From Rhynchopus euleeides (taxonomy: Eukaryota > Euglenozoa > Diplonemea > Diplonemida > Diplonemidae): 64,000 nt of DNA. This document shows, one piece after another, positions 25,001 through 40,200 of this stretch. A program made the position numbers and the translations under genes. The DNA lies in assembly GCA_963210315.1 (NCBI GenBank), contig OY723293.1, positions 1,178,001 through 1,242,000 of the forward strand, in the 5' to 3' direction. Below the pieces are notes generated by a model. The model did not search any database. It saw nothing but the letters and a program-made list of their open reading frames with translations, and was not told where the DNA came from. The number at the start of each line of letters is the position of its first letter. The first letter of the stretch is position 1.

Positions 25001-27550
25001 ATTGGGGCACTTGGTTGATCTGTCCCGATCTCCCCCATATCATTGGAGCACTTGGTTGATCTGTCCCGATCTCCCCCATGTCATTGGGGCACTTGGTTGA
25101 TCTGTCCCGATCTCCCCCACATCATTGGGGCACTTGGTTGATCTGTCCCGATCTCCCCCATGTCATTGGGGCACTTGGTTGATCTGTCCCGATCTCCCCC
25201 ACATCATTGGGGCACTTGGTTGATCTGTCCCGATCTCCCCCATATCATTGGAGCACTTGGTTGATCTGTCCCGATCTCCCCCATGTCATTGGGGCACTTG
25301 GTTGATCTGTCCCGATCTCCCCCACATCATTGGGGCACTTGGTTGATCTGTCCCGATCTCCCCCATGTCATTGGAGCACTTGTCTGATCTGTCCCGATCT
25401 CCCCCATGTCATTGGGGCACTTGGTTGATCTGTCCCGATCTCCCCCACATCATTAGGGCACTTGGTTGATCTGTACCGATCTCCCCCATGTCATTGGAGC
25501 ACTTGGCTGATCTGTCCCGATCTCCCCCATGTCATTGGGGCACTTGGTTGATCTGTCCCGATCTCCCCCATATCATTGGAGCACTTGGTTGATCTGTCCC
25601 GATCTCCCCCACATCATTGGGGCACTTGGTTGATCTGTCCCGATCTCCCCCATGTCATTGGGGCACTTGGTTGATCTGTCCCGATCTCCCCCACATCATT
25701 GGGGCACTTGGTTGATCTGTCCCGATCTCCCCCATGTCATTGGAGCACTTGGTTGATCTGTCCCGATCTCCCCCATGTCATTGGGGCACTTGGTTGATCT
25801 GTCCCGATCTCCCCCACATCATTGGGGCACTTGGTTGATCTGTCCCGATCTCCCCCACATCATTGGGGCACTTGGTTGATCTGTCCCGATCTCCCCCATG
25901 TCATTGGGGCACTTGGTTGATCTGTCCCGATCTCCCCCACATCATTGGGGCACTTGGTTGATCTGTCCCGATCTCCCCCATGTCATTGGAGCACTTGGTT
26001 GATCTGTCCCGATCTCCCCCATGTCATTGGGGCACTTGGTTGATCTGTCCCGATCTCCCCCATGTCATTGGAGCACTTGGCTGATCTGTCCCGATCTCCC
26101 CCATGTCATTGGAGCACTTGGTTGATCTGTCCCGATCTCCCCCACATCATTGGGGCACTTGGTTGATCTGTCCCGATCTCCCCCATGTCATTGGGGCACT
26201 TGGTTGATCTGTCCCGATCTCCCCCACATCATTGGGGCACTTGGTTGATCTGTCCCGATCTCCCCCATATCATTGGAGCACTTGGTTGATCTGTCCCGAT
26301 CTCCCCCATGTCATTGGAGCACTTGGTTGATCTGTCGCGATCTCCCCCACATCATTGGGGCACTTGGTTGATCTGTCACGATCTCCCCCATGTCATTGGA
26401 GCACTTGGCTGATCTGTCCCGATCTCCCCCATGTCATTGGAGCACTTGGTTGATCTGTCCCGATCTGCCCCATATCATTGGAGCACTTGGCTGATCTGTC
26501 ACGATCTCCCCCATGTCATTGGAGCACTTGGTTGATCTGTCCCGATCTCCCCCATGTCATTGGGGCACTTGGTTGATCTGTCACGATCTCCCCCATGTCA
26601 TTGGAGCACTTGGCTGATCTGTCCCGATCTCCCCCATGTCATTGGAGCACTTGGTTGATCTGTCCCGATCTCCCCCATGTCATTGGAGGACTTGGCTGAT
26701 CTGTCCCGATCTCCCCCATGTCATTGGGGCACTTGGTTGATCTGTCCCGATCTCCCCCACATCATTGGGGCACTTGGTTGATCTGTCCCGATCTCCCCCA
26801 TATCATTGGAGCACTTGGTTGATCTGTCCCGATCTCCCCCATGTCATTGGGGCACTTGGTTGATCTGTCCCGATCTCCCCCACATCATTGGGGCACTTGG
26901 TTGATCTGTCCCGATCTCCCCCATGTCATTGGGGCACTTGGTTGATCTGTCCCGATCTCCCCCACATCATTGGGGCACTTGGTTGATCTGTCCCGATCTC
27001 CCCCATATCATTGGAGCACTTGGTTGATCTGTCCCGATCTCCCCCATGTCATTGGGGCACTTGGTTGATCTGTCCCGATCTCCCCCACATCATTGGGGCA
27101 CTTGGTTGATCTGTCCCGATCTCCCCCATGTCATTGGAGCACTTGTCTGATCTGTCCCGATCTCCCCCATGTCATTGGGGCACTTGGTTGATCTGTCCCG
27201 ATCTCCCCCACATCATTGGGGCACTTGGTTGATCTGTACCGATCTCCCCCATGTCATTGGAGCACTTGGCTGATCTGTCCCGATCTCCCCCATGTCATTG
27301 GGGCACTTGGTTGATCTGTCCCGATCTCCCCCATATCATTGGAGCACTTGGTTGATCTGTCCCGATCTCCCCCACATCATTGGGGCACTTGGTTGATCTG
27401 TCCCGATCTCCCCCACATCATTGGGGCACTTGGTTGATCTGTCCCGATCTCCCCCATGTCATTGGAGCACTTGGTTGATCTGTCCCGATCTCCCCCATGT
27501 CATTGGGGCACTTGGTTGATCTGTCCCGATCTCCCCCATGTCATTGGAGC
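19100..27550 (+). repeat. Higher-order repeat block, copy 1 (period 9,430 bp)
   Basis: About 8.45 kb of unit order matches 28,530-36,980 at an offset of 9,430 bp (230 units). Diagnostic rare variants checked at that offset include TGTCCTGATC (20,225 and 29,655), GGAGCACGTGG (20,781 and 30,211), AGCACTTGTC (21,931 and 31,361), CACTCGGTTG (23,491 and 32,921) and CATTAGGGCA (25,451 and 34,881). The match fades just before 19,100 and after 27,550. Within the block, GTCGCGATC recurs at 21,168, 24,571 and 26,334 (83 and 43 units), so smaller duplications are nested inside. Confidence 0.9.
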
Positions 27551-28529
27551 ACTTGGTTGATCTGTCCCGATCTCCCCCATATCATTGGAGCACTTGGTTG
27601 ATCTGTCCCGATCTCCCCCATGTCATTGGAGCACTTGGTTGATCTGTCCCGATCTCCCCCATATCATTGGAGCACTTGGTTGATCTGTCCCGATCTCCCC
27701 CACATCATTGGGGCACTTGGTTGATCTGTCCCGATCTCCCCAATGTCATTGGGGCACTTGGTTGATCTGTCCCGATCTCCCCCATGTCATTGGAGCACTT
27801 GGTTGATCTGTCCCGATCTCCCCCATATCATTGGAGCACTTGGTTGATCTGTCCCGATCTCCCCCATGTCATTGGGGCACTTGGTTGATCTGTCCCGATC
27901 TCCCCCATATCATTGGAGCACTTGGCTGATCTGTCCCGATCTCCCCCATGTCATTGGGGCACTTGGTTGATCTGTCCCGATCTCCCCCATATCATTGGAG
28001 CACTTTGTTGATCTGTCCCGATCTCCCCCACATCATTGGGGCACTTGGTTGATCTGTCCCGATCTCCCCCATGTCATTGGAGCACTTGGTTGATCTGTCC
28101 CGATCTCCCCCATGTCATTGGAGCACTTGGCTGATCTGTCCCGATCTCCCCCATGTCATTGGAACACTTGGTTGATCTGTCCCGATCTCCCCCATGTCAT
28201 TGGAGCACTTGGCTGATCTGTCCCGATCTCCCCCATGTCATTGGGGCACTTGGTTGATCTGTCCCGATCTCCCCCATATCATTGGAGCACTTGGTTGATC
28301 TGTCCCGATCTCCCCCACATCATTGGGGCACTTGGTTGATCTGTCCCGATCTCCCCCATGTCATTGGAGCACTTGGTTGATCTGTCCCGATCTCCCCCAT
28401 GTCATTGGGGCACTTGGTTGATCTGTCCCGATCTCCCCCACATCATTGGGGCACTTGGTTGATCTGTCCCGATCTCCCCCATGTCATTGGAGCAGTTGGC
28501 TGATCTGTCCCGATCTCCCCCATGTCATT

Positions 28530-31500
28530 GGAGCACTTGGTTGATCTGTCCCGATCTCCCCCATATCATTGGAGCAGTTGGCTGATCTGTCCCGATCTCC
28601 CCCATGTCATTGGAGCACTTGGTTGATCTGTCCCGATCTCCCCCATATCATTGGAGCACTTGGCTGATCTGTCCCGATCTCCCCCATGTCATTGGAGCAC
28701 TTGGTTGATCTGTCCCGATCTCCCCCATATCATTGGAGCACTTGGCTGATCTGTCCCGATCTCCCCCATGTCATTGGAGCACTTGGCTGATCTGTCCCGA
28801 TCTCCCCCATGTCATTGGAGCACTTGGTTGATCTGTCCCGATCTCCCCCATGTCATTGGGGCACTTGGTTGATCTGTCCCGATCTCCCCCATATCATTGG
28901 AGTACTTGGCTGATCTGTCCCGATCTCCCCCAGGTCATTGGGGCACTTGGCTGATCTGTCCCGATGTCCCCCATGTCATTGGAGCACGTGGCTGATCTGT
29001 CCCGATCTCCCCCATATCATTGGAGCACTTGGCTGATCTGTCCCGATCTCCCCCATGTCATTGGAGCACTTGGTTGATCTGTCCCGATCTCCCCCATGTC
29101 ATTGGAGCACTTGGCTGATCTGTCCCGATCTCCCCCATGTCATTGGAGCACTTGGCTGATCTGTCCCGATCTCCCCCATGTCATTGGGGCACTTGGTTGA
29201 TCTGTCCCGATCTCCCCCATATCATTGGAGCACTTGGCTGATCTGTCCCGATCTCCCCCATGTCATTGGAGCACTTGGTTGATCTGTCCCGATCTCCCCC
29301 ACATCATTGGGGCACTTGGTTGATCTGTCACGATCTCCCCCATGTCATTGGAGCACTTGGTTGATCTGTCCCGATCTGCCCCATATCACTGGAGCACTTG
29401 GCTGATCTGTCCCGATCTCCCCCATGTCATTGGGGCACTTGGCTGATCTGTCCCGATCTCCCCCATGTCATTGGAGCACTTGGTTGATCTGTCCCAATCT
29501 CCCCCATATCATTGGAGCACTTGGTTGATCTGTCCCGATCTCCCCCATGTCATTGGGGCACTTGGTTGATCTGTCCCGATCTCCCCCATATCATTGGAGC
29601 AGTTGGCTGATCTGTCCCGATCTCCCCCATGTCATTGGGGCACTTGGTTGATCTGTCCTGATCTCCCCCATATCATTGGAGCAGTTGGCTGATCTGTCCC
29701 GATCTCCCCCATGTCATTGGGGCACTTGGTTGATCTGTCCCAATCTCCCCCATATCATTGGAGCACTTGGTTGATCTGTCCCGATCTCCCCCATGTCATT
29801 GGGGCACTTGGTTGATCTGTCCCGATCTCCCCCATATCATTGGAGCAGTTGGCTGATCTGTCCCGATCTCCCCCATGTCATTGGAGCACTTGGTTGATCT
29901 GTCCCGATCTCCCCCATATCATTGGAGCACTTGGCTGATCTGTCCCGATCTCCCCCATGTCATTGGAGCACTTGGCTGATCTGTCCCGATCTCCCCCATG
30001 TCATTGGAGCACTTGGTTGATCTGTCCCGATCTCCCCCATGTCATTGGGGCACTTGGTTGATCTGTCCCGATCTCCCCCATATCATTGGAGTACTTGGCT
30101 GATCTGTCCCGATCTCCCCCATGTCATTGGGGCACTTAGTTGACCTGTCCCGATCTCCCCCAGGTCATTGGGGCACTTGGCTGATCTGTCCCGATGTCCC
30201 CCATGTCATTGGAGCACGTGGCTGATCTGTCCCGATCTCCCCCATATCATTGGAGCACTTGGCTGATCTGTCCCGATCTCCCCCATGTCATTGGGGCACT
30301 TGGTTGATCTGTCCCGATCTCCCCCATGTCATTGGAGCACTTGGCTGATCTGTCCCGATCTCCCCCATGTCATTGGAGCACTTGGCTGATCTGTCCCGAT
30401 CTCCCCCATGTCATTGGGGCACTTGGTTGATCTGTCCCGATCTCCCCCATATCATTGGAGCACTTGGCTGATCTGTCCCGATCTCCCCCATGTCATTGGA
30501 GCACTTGGTTGATCTGTCCCGATCTCCCCCATATCATTGGAGCACTTGGCTGATCTGTCCCGATCTCCCCCATGTCATTGGAGCACTTGGTTGATCTGTC
30601 GCGATCTCCCCCACATCATTGGGGCACTTGGTTGATCTGTCACGATCTCCCCCATGTCATTGGAGCACTTGGTTGATCTGTCCCGATCTGCCCCATATCA
30701 TTGGAGCACTTGGCTGATCTGTCACGATCTCCCCCATGTCATTGGAGCACTTGGTTGATCTGTCCCGATCTCCCCCATGTCATTGGGGCACTTGGTTGAT
30801 CTGTCACGATCTCCCCCATGTCATTGGAGCACTTGGCTGATCTGTCCCGATCTCCCCCATGTCATTGGAGCACTTGGTTGATCTGTCCCGATCTCCCCCA
30901 TGTCATTGGAGGACTTGGCTGATCTGTCCCGATCTCCCCCATGTCATTGGGGCACTTGGTTGATCTGTCCCGATCTCCCCCACATCATTGGGGCACTTGG
31001 TTGATCTGTCCCGATCTCCCCCATATCATTGGAGCACTTGGTTGATCTGTCCCGATCTCCCCCATGTCATTGGGGCACTTGGTTGATCTGTCCCGATCTC
31101 CCCCACATCATTGGGGCACTTGGTTGATCTGTCCCGATCTCCCCCATGTCATTGGGGCACTTGGTTGATCTGTCCCGATCTCCCCCACATCATTGGGGCA
31201 CTTGGTTGATCTGTCCCGATCTCCCCCATATCATTGGAGCACTTGGTTGATCTGTCCCGATCTCCCCCATGTCATTGGGGCACTTGGTTGATCTGTCCCG
31301 ATCTCCCCCACATCATTGGGGCACTTGGTTGATCTGTCCCGATCTCCCCCATGTCATTGGAGCACTTGTCTGATCTGTCCCGATCTCCCCCATGTCATTG
31401 GGGCACTTGGTTGATCTGTCCCGATCTCCCCCACATCATTGGGGCACTTGGTTGATCTGTACCGATCTCCCCCATGTCATTGGAGCACTTGGCTGATCTG

Positions 31501-34500
31501 TCCCGATCTCCCCCATGTCATTGGGGCACTTGGTTGATCTGTCCCGATCTCCCCCATATCATTGGAGCACTTGGTTGATCTGTCCCGATCTCCCCCACAT
31601 CATTGGGGCACTTGGTTGATCTGTCCCGATCTCCCCCATGTCATTGGGGCACTTGGTTGATCTGTCCCGATCTCCCCCACATCATTGGGGCACTTGGTTG
31701 ATCTGTCCCGATCTCCCCCATGTCATTGGAGCACTTGGTTGATCTGTCCCGATCTCCCCCATGTCATTGGGGCACTTGGTTGATCTGTCCCGATCTCCCC
31801 CATGTCATTGGAGCACTTGGCTGATCTGTCCCGATCTCCCCCATGTCATTGGAGCACTTGGTTGATCTGTCCCGATCTCCCCCACATCATTGGGGCACTT
31901 GGTTGATCTGTCCCGATCTCCCCCATGTCATTGGGGCACTTGGTTGATCTGTCCCGATCTCCCCCACATCATTGGGGCACTTGGTTGATCTGTCCCGATC
32001 TCCCCCATATCATTGGAGCACTTGGTTGATCTGTCCCGATCTCCCCCATGTCATTGGGGCACTTGGTTGATCTGTCCCGATCTCCCCCACATCATTGGGG
32101 CACTTGGTTGATCTGTCCCGATCTCCCCCATGTCATTGGAGCACTTGGCTGATCTGTCCCGATCTCCCCCATGTCATTGGAGCACTTGGTTGATCTGTCC
32201 CGATCTCCCCCACATCATTGGGGCACTTGGTTGATCTGTCCCGATCTCCCCAATGTCATTGGGGCACTTGGTTGATCTGTCCCGATCTCCCCCATGTCAT
32301 TGGAGCACTTGGTTGATCTGTCCCGATCTCCCCCATATCATTGGAGCACTTGGTTGATCTGTCCCGATCTCCCCCATGTCATTGGGGCACTTGGTTGATC
32401 TGTCCCGATCTCCCCCATATCATTGGAGCACTTGGTTGATCTGTCCCGATCTCCCCCATGTCATTGGAGCACTTGGCTGATCTGTCCCGATCTCCCCCAT
32501 GTCATTGGGGCACTTGGTTGATCTGTCCCGATCTCCCCCATATCATTGGAGCACTTGGTTGATCTGTCCCGATCTCCCCCACATCATTGGGGCACTTGGT
32601 TGATCTGTCCCGATCTCCCCCATGTCATTGGAGCACTTGGTTGATCTGTCCCGATCTCCCCCATGTCATTGGGGCACTTGGTTGATCTGTCCCGATCTCC
32701 CCCACATCATTGGGGCACTTGGTTGATCTGTCCCGATCTCCCCCATGTCATTGGAGCACTTGGTTGATCTGTCCCGATCTCCCCCATGTCATTGGAGCAC
32801 TTGGTTGATCTGTCCCGATCTCCCCCATGTCATTGGGGCACTTGGTTGATCTGTCCCGATCTCCCCCATATCATTGGAGCACTTGGCTGATCTGTCCCGA
32901 TCTCCCCCATGTCATTGGGGCACTCGGTTGATCTGTCCCGATCTCCCCCATATCATTGGAGCACTTTGTTGATCTGTCCCGATCTCCCCCACATCATTGG
33001 GGCACTTGGTTGATCTGTCCCGATCTCCCCCATGTCATTGGAGCACTTGGTTGATCTGTCCCGATCTCCCCCATGTCATTGGAGCACTTGGCTGATCTGT
33101 CCCGATCTCCCCCATGTCATTGGAGCAATTGGTTGATGTGTCCCGATCTCCCCCATGTCATTTGAGCACTTGGCTGATCTGTCCCGATCTCCCCCATGTC
33201 ATTGGGGCACTTGGTTGATCTGTCCCGATCTCCCCCATATCATTGGAGCAGTTGGCTGATCTGTCCCGATCTCCCCCATGTCATTGGAGCACTTGGTTGA
33301 TCTGTCCCGATCTCCCCCATATCATTGGAGCACTTGGCTGATCTGTCCCGATCTCCCCCATGTCATTGGAGCACTTGGCTGATCTGTCCCGATCTCCCCC
33401 ATGTCATTGGAGCACTTGGTTGATCTGTCCCGATCTCCCCTATGTCATTGGGGCACTTGGTTGATCTGTCCCGATCTCCCCCATATCATTGGAGTACTTG
33501 GCTGATCTGTCCCGATCTCCCCCATGTCATTGGGGCACTTAGTTGACCTGTCCCGATCTCCCCCAGGTCATTGGGGCACTTGGCTGATCTGTCCCGATGT
33601 CCCCCATGTCATTGGAGCACGTGGCTGATCTGTCCCGATCTCCCCCATATCATTGGAGCACTTGGCTGATCTGTCCCGATCTCCCCCATGTCATTGGGGC
33701 ACTTGGTTGATCTGTCCCGATCTCCCCCATGTCATTGGAGCACTTGGCTGATCTGTCCCGATCTCCCCCATGTCATTGGAGCACTTGGCTGATCTGTCCC
33801 GATCTCCCCCATGTCATTGGGGCACTTGGTTGATCTGTCCCGATCTCCCCCATATCATTGGAGCACTTGGCTGATCTGTCCCGATCTCCCCCATGTCATT
33901 GGAGCACTTGGTTGATCTGTCCCGATCTCCCCCATATCATTGGAGCACTTGGCTGATCTGTCCCGATCTCCCCCATGTCATTGGAGCACTTGGTTGATCT
34001 GTCGCGATCTCCCCCACATCATTGGGGCACTTGGTTGATCTGTCACGATCTCCCCCATGTCATTGGAGCACTTGGCTGATCTGTCCCGATCTCCCCCATG
34101 TCATTGGAGCACTTGGTTGATCTGTCCCGATCTGCCCCATATCATTGGAGCACTTGGCTGATCTGTCACGATCTCCCCCATGTCATTGGAGCACTTGGTT
34201 GATCTGTCCCGATCTCCCCCATGTCATTGGGGCACTTGGTTGATCTGTCACGATCTCCCCCATGTCATTGGAGCACTTGGCTGATCTGTCCCGATCTCCC
34301 CCATGTCATTGGAGCACTTGGTTGATCTGTCCCGATCTCCCCCATGTCATTGGAGGACTTGGCTGATCTGTCCCGATCTCCCCCATGTCATTGGGGCACT
34401 TGGTTGATCTGTCCCGATCTCCCCCACATCATTGGGGCACTTGGTTGATCTGTCCCGATCTCCCCCATATCATTGGAGCACTTGGTTGATCTGTCCCGAT

Positions 34501-36980
34501 CTCCCCCATGTCATTGGGGCACTTGGTTGATCTGTCCCGATCTCCCCCACATCATTGGGGCACTTGGTTGATCTGTCCCGATCTCCCCCATGTCATTGGG
34601 GCACTTGGTTGATCTGTCCCGATCTCCCCCACATCATTGGGGCACTTGGTTGATCTGTCCCGATCTCCCCCATATCATTGGAGCACTTGGTTGATCTGTC
34701 CCGATCTCCCCCATGTCATTGGGGCACTTGGTTGATCTGTCCCGATCTCCCCCACATCATTGGGGCACTTGGTTGATCTGTCCCGATCTCCCCCATGTCA
34801 TTGGAGCACTTGTCTGATCTGTCCCGATCTCCCCCATGTCATTGGGGCACTTGGTTGATCTGTCCCGATCTCCCCCACATCATTAGGGCACTTGGTTGAT
34901 CTGTACCGATCTCCCCCATGTCATTGGAGCACTTGGCTGATCTGTCCCGATCTCCCCCATGTCATTGGGGCACTTGGTTGATCTGTCCCGATCTCCCCCA
35001 TATCATTGGAGCACTTGGTTGATCTGTCCCGATCTCCCCCACATCATTGGGGCACTTGGTTGATCTGTCCCGATCTCCCCCATGTCATTGGGGCACTTGG
35101 TTGATCTGTCCCGATCTCCCCCACATCATTGGGGCACTTGGTTGATCTGTCCCGATCTCCCCCATGTCATTGGAGCACTTGGTTGATCTGTCCCGATCTC
35201 CCCCATGTCATTGGGGCACTTGGTTGATCTGTCCCGATCTCCCCCACATCATTGGGGCACTTGGTTGATCTGTCCCGATCTCCCCCACATCATTGGGGCA
35301 CTTGGTTGATCTGTCCCGATCTCCCCCATGTCATTGGGGCACTTGGTTGATCTGTCCCGATCTCCCCCACATCATTGGGGCACTTGGTTGATCTGTCCCG
35401 ATCTCCCCCATGTCATTGGAGCACTTGGTTGATCTGTCCCGATCTCCCCCATGTCATTGGGGCACTTGGTTGATCTGTCCCGATCTCCCCCATGTCATTG
35501 GAGCACTTGGCTGATCTGTCCCGATCTCCCCCATGTCATTGGAGCACTTGGTTGATCTGTCCCGATCTCCCCCACATCATTGGGGCACTTGGTTGATCTG
35601 TCCCGATCTCCCCCATGTCATTGGGGCACTTGGTTGATCTGTCCCGATCTCCCCCACATCATTGGGGCACTTGGTTGATCTGTCCCGATCTCCCCCATAT
35701 CATTGGAGCACTTGGTTGATCTGTCCCGATCTCCCCCATGTCATTGGAGCACTTGGTTGATCTGTCGCGATCTCCCCCACATCATTGGGGCACTTGGTTG
35801 ATCTGTCACGATCTCCCCCATGTCATTGGAGCACTTGGCTGATCTGTCCCGATCTCCCCCATGTCATTGGAGCACTTGGTTGATCTGTCCCGATCTGCCC
35901 CATATCATTGGAGCACTTGGCTGATCTGTCACGATCTCCCCCATGTCATTGGAGCACTTGGTTGATCTGTCCCGATCTCCCCCATGTCATTGGGGCACTT
36001 GGTTGATCTGTCACGATCTCCCCCATGTCATTGGAGCACTTGGCTGATCTGTCCCGATCTCCCCCATGTCATTGGAGCACTTGGTTGATCTGTCCCGATC
36101 TCCCCCATGTCATTGGAGGACTTGGCTGATCTGTCCCGATCTCCCCCATGTCATTGGGGCACTTGGTTGATCTGTCCCGATCTCCCCCACATCATTGGGG
36201 CACTTGGTTGATCTGTCCCGATCTCCCCCATATCATTGGAGCACTTGGTTGATCTGTCCCGATCTCCCCCATGTCATTGGGGCACTTGGTTGATCTGTCC
36301 CGATCTCCCCCACATCATTGGGGCACTTGGTTGATCTGTCCCGATCTCCCCCATGTCATTGGGGCACTTGGTTGATCTGTCCCGATCTCCCCCACATCAT
36401 TGGGGCACTTGGTTGATCTGTCCCGATCTCCCCCATATCATTGGAGCACTTGGTTGATCTGTCCCGATCTCCCCCATGTCATTGGGGCACTTGGTTGATC
36501 TGTCCCGATCTCCCCCACATCATTGGGGCACTTGGTTGATCTGTCCCGATCTCCCCCATGTCATTGGAGCACTTGTCTGATCTGTCCCGATCTCCCCCAT
36601 GTCATTGGGGCACTTGGTTGATCTGTCCCGATCTCCCCCACATCATTGGGGCACTTGGTTGATCTGTACCGATCTCCCCCATGTCATTGGAGCACTTGGC
36701 TGATCTGTCCCGATCTCCCCCATGTCATTGGGGCACTTGGTTGATCTGTCCCGATCTCCCCCATATCATTGGAGCACTTGGTTGATCTGTCCCGATCTCC
36801 CCCACATCATTGGGGCACTTGGTTGATCTGTCCCGATCTCCCCCACATCATTGGGGCACTTGGTTGATCTGTCCCGATCTCCCCCATGTCATTGGAGCAC
36901 TTGGTTGATCTGTCCCGATCTCCCCCATGTCATTGGGGCACTTGGTTGATCTGTCCCGATCTCCCCCATGTCATTGGAGC
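28530..36980 (+). repeat. Higher-order repeat block, copy 2 (period 9,430 bp)
   Basis: Second copy of the block at 19,100-27,550. After about 36,980 the correspondence continues at an offset of 9,676 bp (236 units), for example CTCCCCAATG at 27,735 and 37,411 and GGAACAC at 28,161 and 37,837. This implies a six-unit insertion or deletion between the copies. Confidence 0.9.
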
Positions 36981-37299
36981 ACTTGGCTGATCTGTCCCGA
37001 TCTCCCCCATGTCATTGGAGCACTTGGTTGATCTGTCCCGATCTCCCCCACATCATTGGGGCACTTGGTTGATCTGTCCCGATCTCCCCCATGTCATTGG
37101 GGCACTTGGTTGATCTGTCCCGATCTCCCCCACATCATTGGGGCACTTGGTTGATCTGTCCCGATCTCCCCCATATCATTGGAGCACTTGGTTGATCTGT
37201 CCCGATCTCCCCCATGTCATTGGGGCACTTGGTTGATCTGTCCCGATCTCCCCCACATCATTGGGGCACTTGGTTGATCTGTCCCGATCTCCCCCATGT

Positions 37300-40200
37300 C
37301 ATTGGAGCACTTGGCTGATCTGTCCCGATCTCCCCCATGTCATTGGAGCACTTGGTTGATCTGTCCCGATCTCCCCCACATCATTGGGGCACTTGGTTGA
37401 TCTGTCCCGATCTCCCCAATGTCATTGGGGCACTTGGTTGATCTGTCCCGATCTCCCCCATGTCATTGGAGCACTTGGTTGATCTGTCCCGATCTCCCCC
37501 ATATCATTGGAGCACTTGGTTGATCTGTCCCGATCTCCCCCATGTCATTGGGGCACTTGGTTGATCTGTCCCGATCTCCCCCATATCATTGGAGCACTTG
37601 GCTGATCTGTCCCGATCTCCCCCATGTCATTGGGGCACTTGGTTGATCTGTCCCGATCTCCCCCATATCATTGGAGCACTTTGTTGATCTGTCCCGATCT
37701 CCCCCACATCATTGGGGCACTTGGTTGATCTGTCCCGATCTCCCCCATGTCATTGGAGCACTTGGTTGATCTGTCCCGATCTCCCCCATGTCATTGGAGC
37801 ACTTGGCTGATCTGTCCCGATCTCCCCCATGTCATTGGAACACTTGGTTGATCTGTCCCGATCTCCCCCATGTCATTGGAGCACTTGGCTGATCTGTCCC
37901 GATCTCCCCCATGTCATTGGGGCACTTGGTTGATCTGTCCCGATCTCCCCCATATCATTGGAGCACTTGGTTGATCTGTCCCGATCTCCCCCACATCATT
38001 GGGGCACTTGGTTGATCTGTCCCGATCTCCCCCATGTCATTGGAGCACTTGGTTGATCTGTCCCGATCTCCCCCATGTCATTGGGGCACTTGGTTGATCT
38101 GTCCCGATCTCCCCCACATCATTGGGGCACTTGGTTGATCTGTCCCGATCTCCCCCATGTCATTGGAGCACTTGGTTGATCTGTCCCGATCTCCCCCATG
38201 TCATTGGAGCACTTGGTTGATCTGTCCCGATCTCCCCCATGTCATTGGGGCACTTGGTTGATCTGTCCCGATCTCCCCCATATCATTGGAGCACTTGGCT
38301 GATCTGTCCCGATCTCCCCCATGTCATTGGGGCACTCGGTTGATCTGTCCCGATCTCCCCCATATCATTGGAGCACTTTGTTGATCTGTCCCGATCTCCC
38401 CCACATCATTGGGGCACTTGGTTGATCTGTCCCGATCTCCCCCATGTCATTGGAGCACTTGGTTGATCTGTCCCGATCTCCCCCATGTCATTGGAGCACT
38501 TGGCTGATCTGTCCCGATCTCCCCCATGTCATTGGAGCAATTGGTTGATCTGTCCCGATCTCCCCCAGGTCATTGGGGCACTTGGCTGATCTGTCCCGAT
38601 CTCCCCCAGGTCATTGGGGCACTTGGCTGATCTGTCCCGATCTCCCCCACATCATTGGGGCACTTGGTTGATCTGTCCCGATCTCCCCCATGTCATTGGA
38701 GCACTTGGTTGATCTGTCCCGATCTCCCCCATGTCATTGGAGCACTTGGCTGATCTGTCCCGATCTCCCCCATGTCATTGGAGCAATTGGTTGATCTGTC
38801 CCGATCTCCCCCATGTCATTTGAGCACTTGGCTGATCTGTCCCGATCTCCCCCATGTCATTGGGGCACTTGGTTGATCTGTCCCGATCTCTCCCATATCA
38901 TTGGAGCACTTGGTTGATCTGTCCCGATCTCCCCCACATCATTGGGGCACTTGGTTGATCTGTCCCGATCTCCCCCATGTCATTGGAGCACTTGGCTGAT
39001 CTGTCCCGATCTCCCCCACATCATTGGGGCACTTGGTTGATCTGTCCCGATCTCCCCCAGGTCATTGGGGCACTTGGCTGATCTGTCCCGATCTCCCCCA
39101 TGTCATTGGGGCACTTGGTTGATCTGTCCCGATCTCCCCCATATCATTGGAGCACTTGGCTGATCTGTCCCGATCTCCCCCATGTCATTGGAGCACTTGG
39201 TTGATCTGTCCCGATCTCCCCCATGTCATTGGAGCACTTGGCTGATCTGTCCCGATCTCCCCCATGTCATTGGGGCACTTGGTTGATCTGTCCCGATCTC
39301 CCCCATATCATTGGAGCACTTGGTTGATCTGTCCCGATCTCCCCCATGTCATTGGAGCACTTGGCTGATCTGTCCCGATCTCCCCCATGTCATTGGGGCA
39401 CTTGGTTGATCTGTCCCGATCTCCCCCATATCATTGGAGCACTTGGTTGATATGTCCCGATCTCCCCCATGTCATTGGGGCACTTGGTTGATCTGTCCCG
39501 ATCTCCCCCACATCATTGGGGCACTTGGTTGATCTGTCCCGATCTCCCCCATATCATTGGAGCACTTGGTTGATATGTCCCGATCTCCCCCATGTCATTG
39601 GGGCACTTGGTTGATCTGTCCCGATCTCCCCCACATCATTGGGGCACTTGGTTGATCTGTCCCGATCTCCCCCATGTCATTGGAGCACTTGGCTGATCTG
39701 TCCCGATCTCCCCCATATCATTGGGGCACTTGGTTGATCTGTCCCGATCTCCCCCATATCATTGGAGCACTTGGTTGATCTGTCCCGATCTCCCCCACAT
39801 CATTGGGGCACTTGGTTGATCTGTCCCGATCTCCCCCATGTCATTGGAGCACTTGGCTGATCTGTCCCGATCTCCCCCATGTCATTGGAGCACTTGGTTG
39901 ATCTGTCCCGATCTCCCCCACATCATTGGGGCACTTGGTTGATCTGTCCCGATCTCCCCAATGTCATTGGGGCACTTGGTTGATCTGTCCCGATCTCCCC
40001 CATGTCATTGGAGCACTTGGTTGATCTGTCCCGATCTCCCCCATATCATTGGAGCACTTGGTTGATCTGTCCCGATCTCCCCCATGTCATTGGGGCACTT
40101 GGTTGATCTGTCCCGATCTCCCCCATATCATTGGAGCACTTGGCTGATCTGTCCCGATCTCCCCCATGTCATTGGGGCACTTGGTTGATCTGTCCCGATC

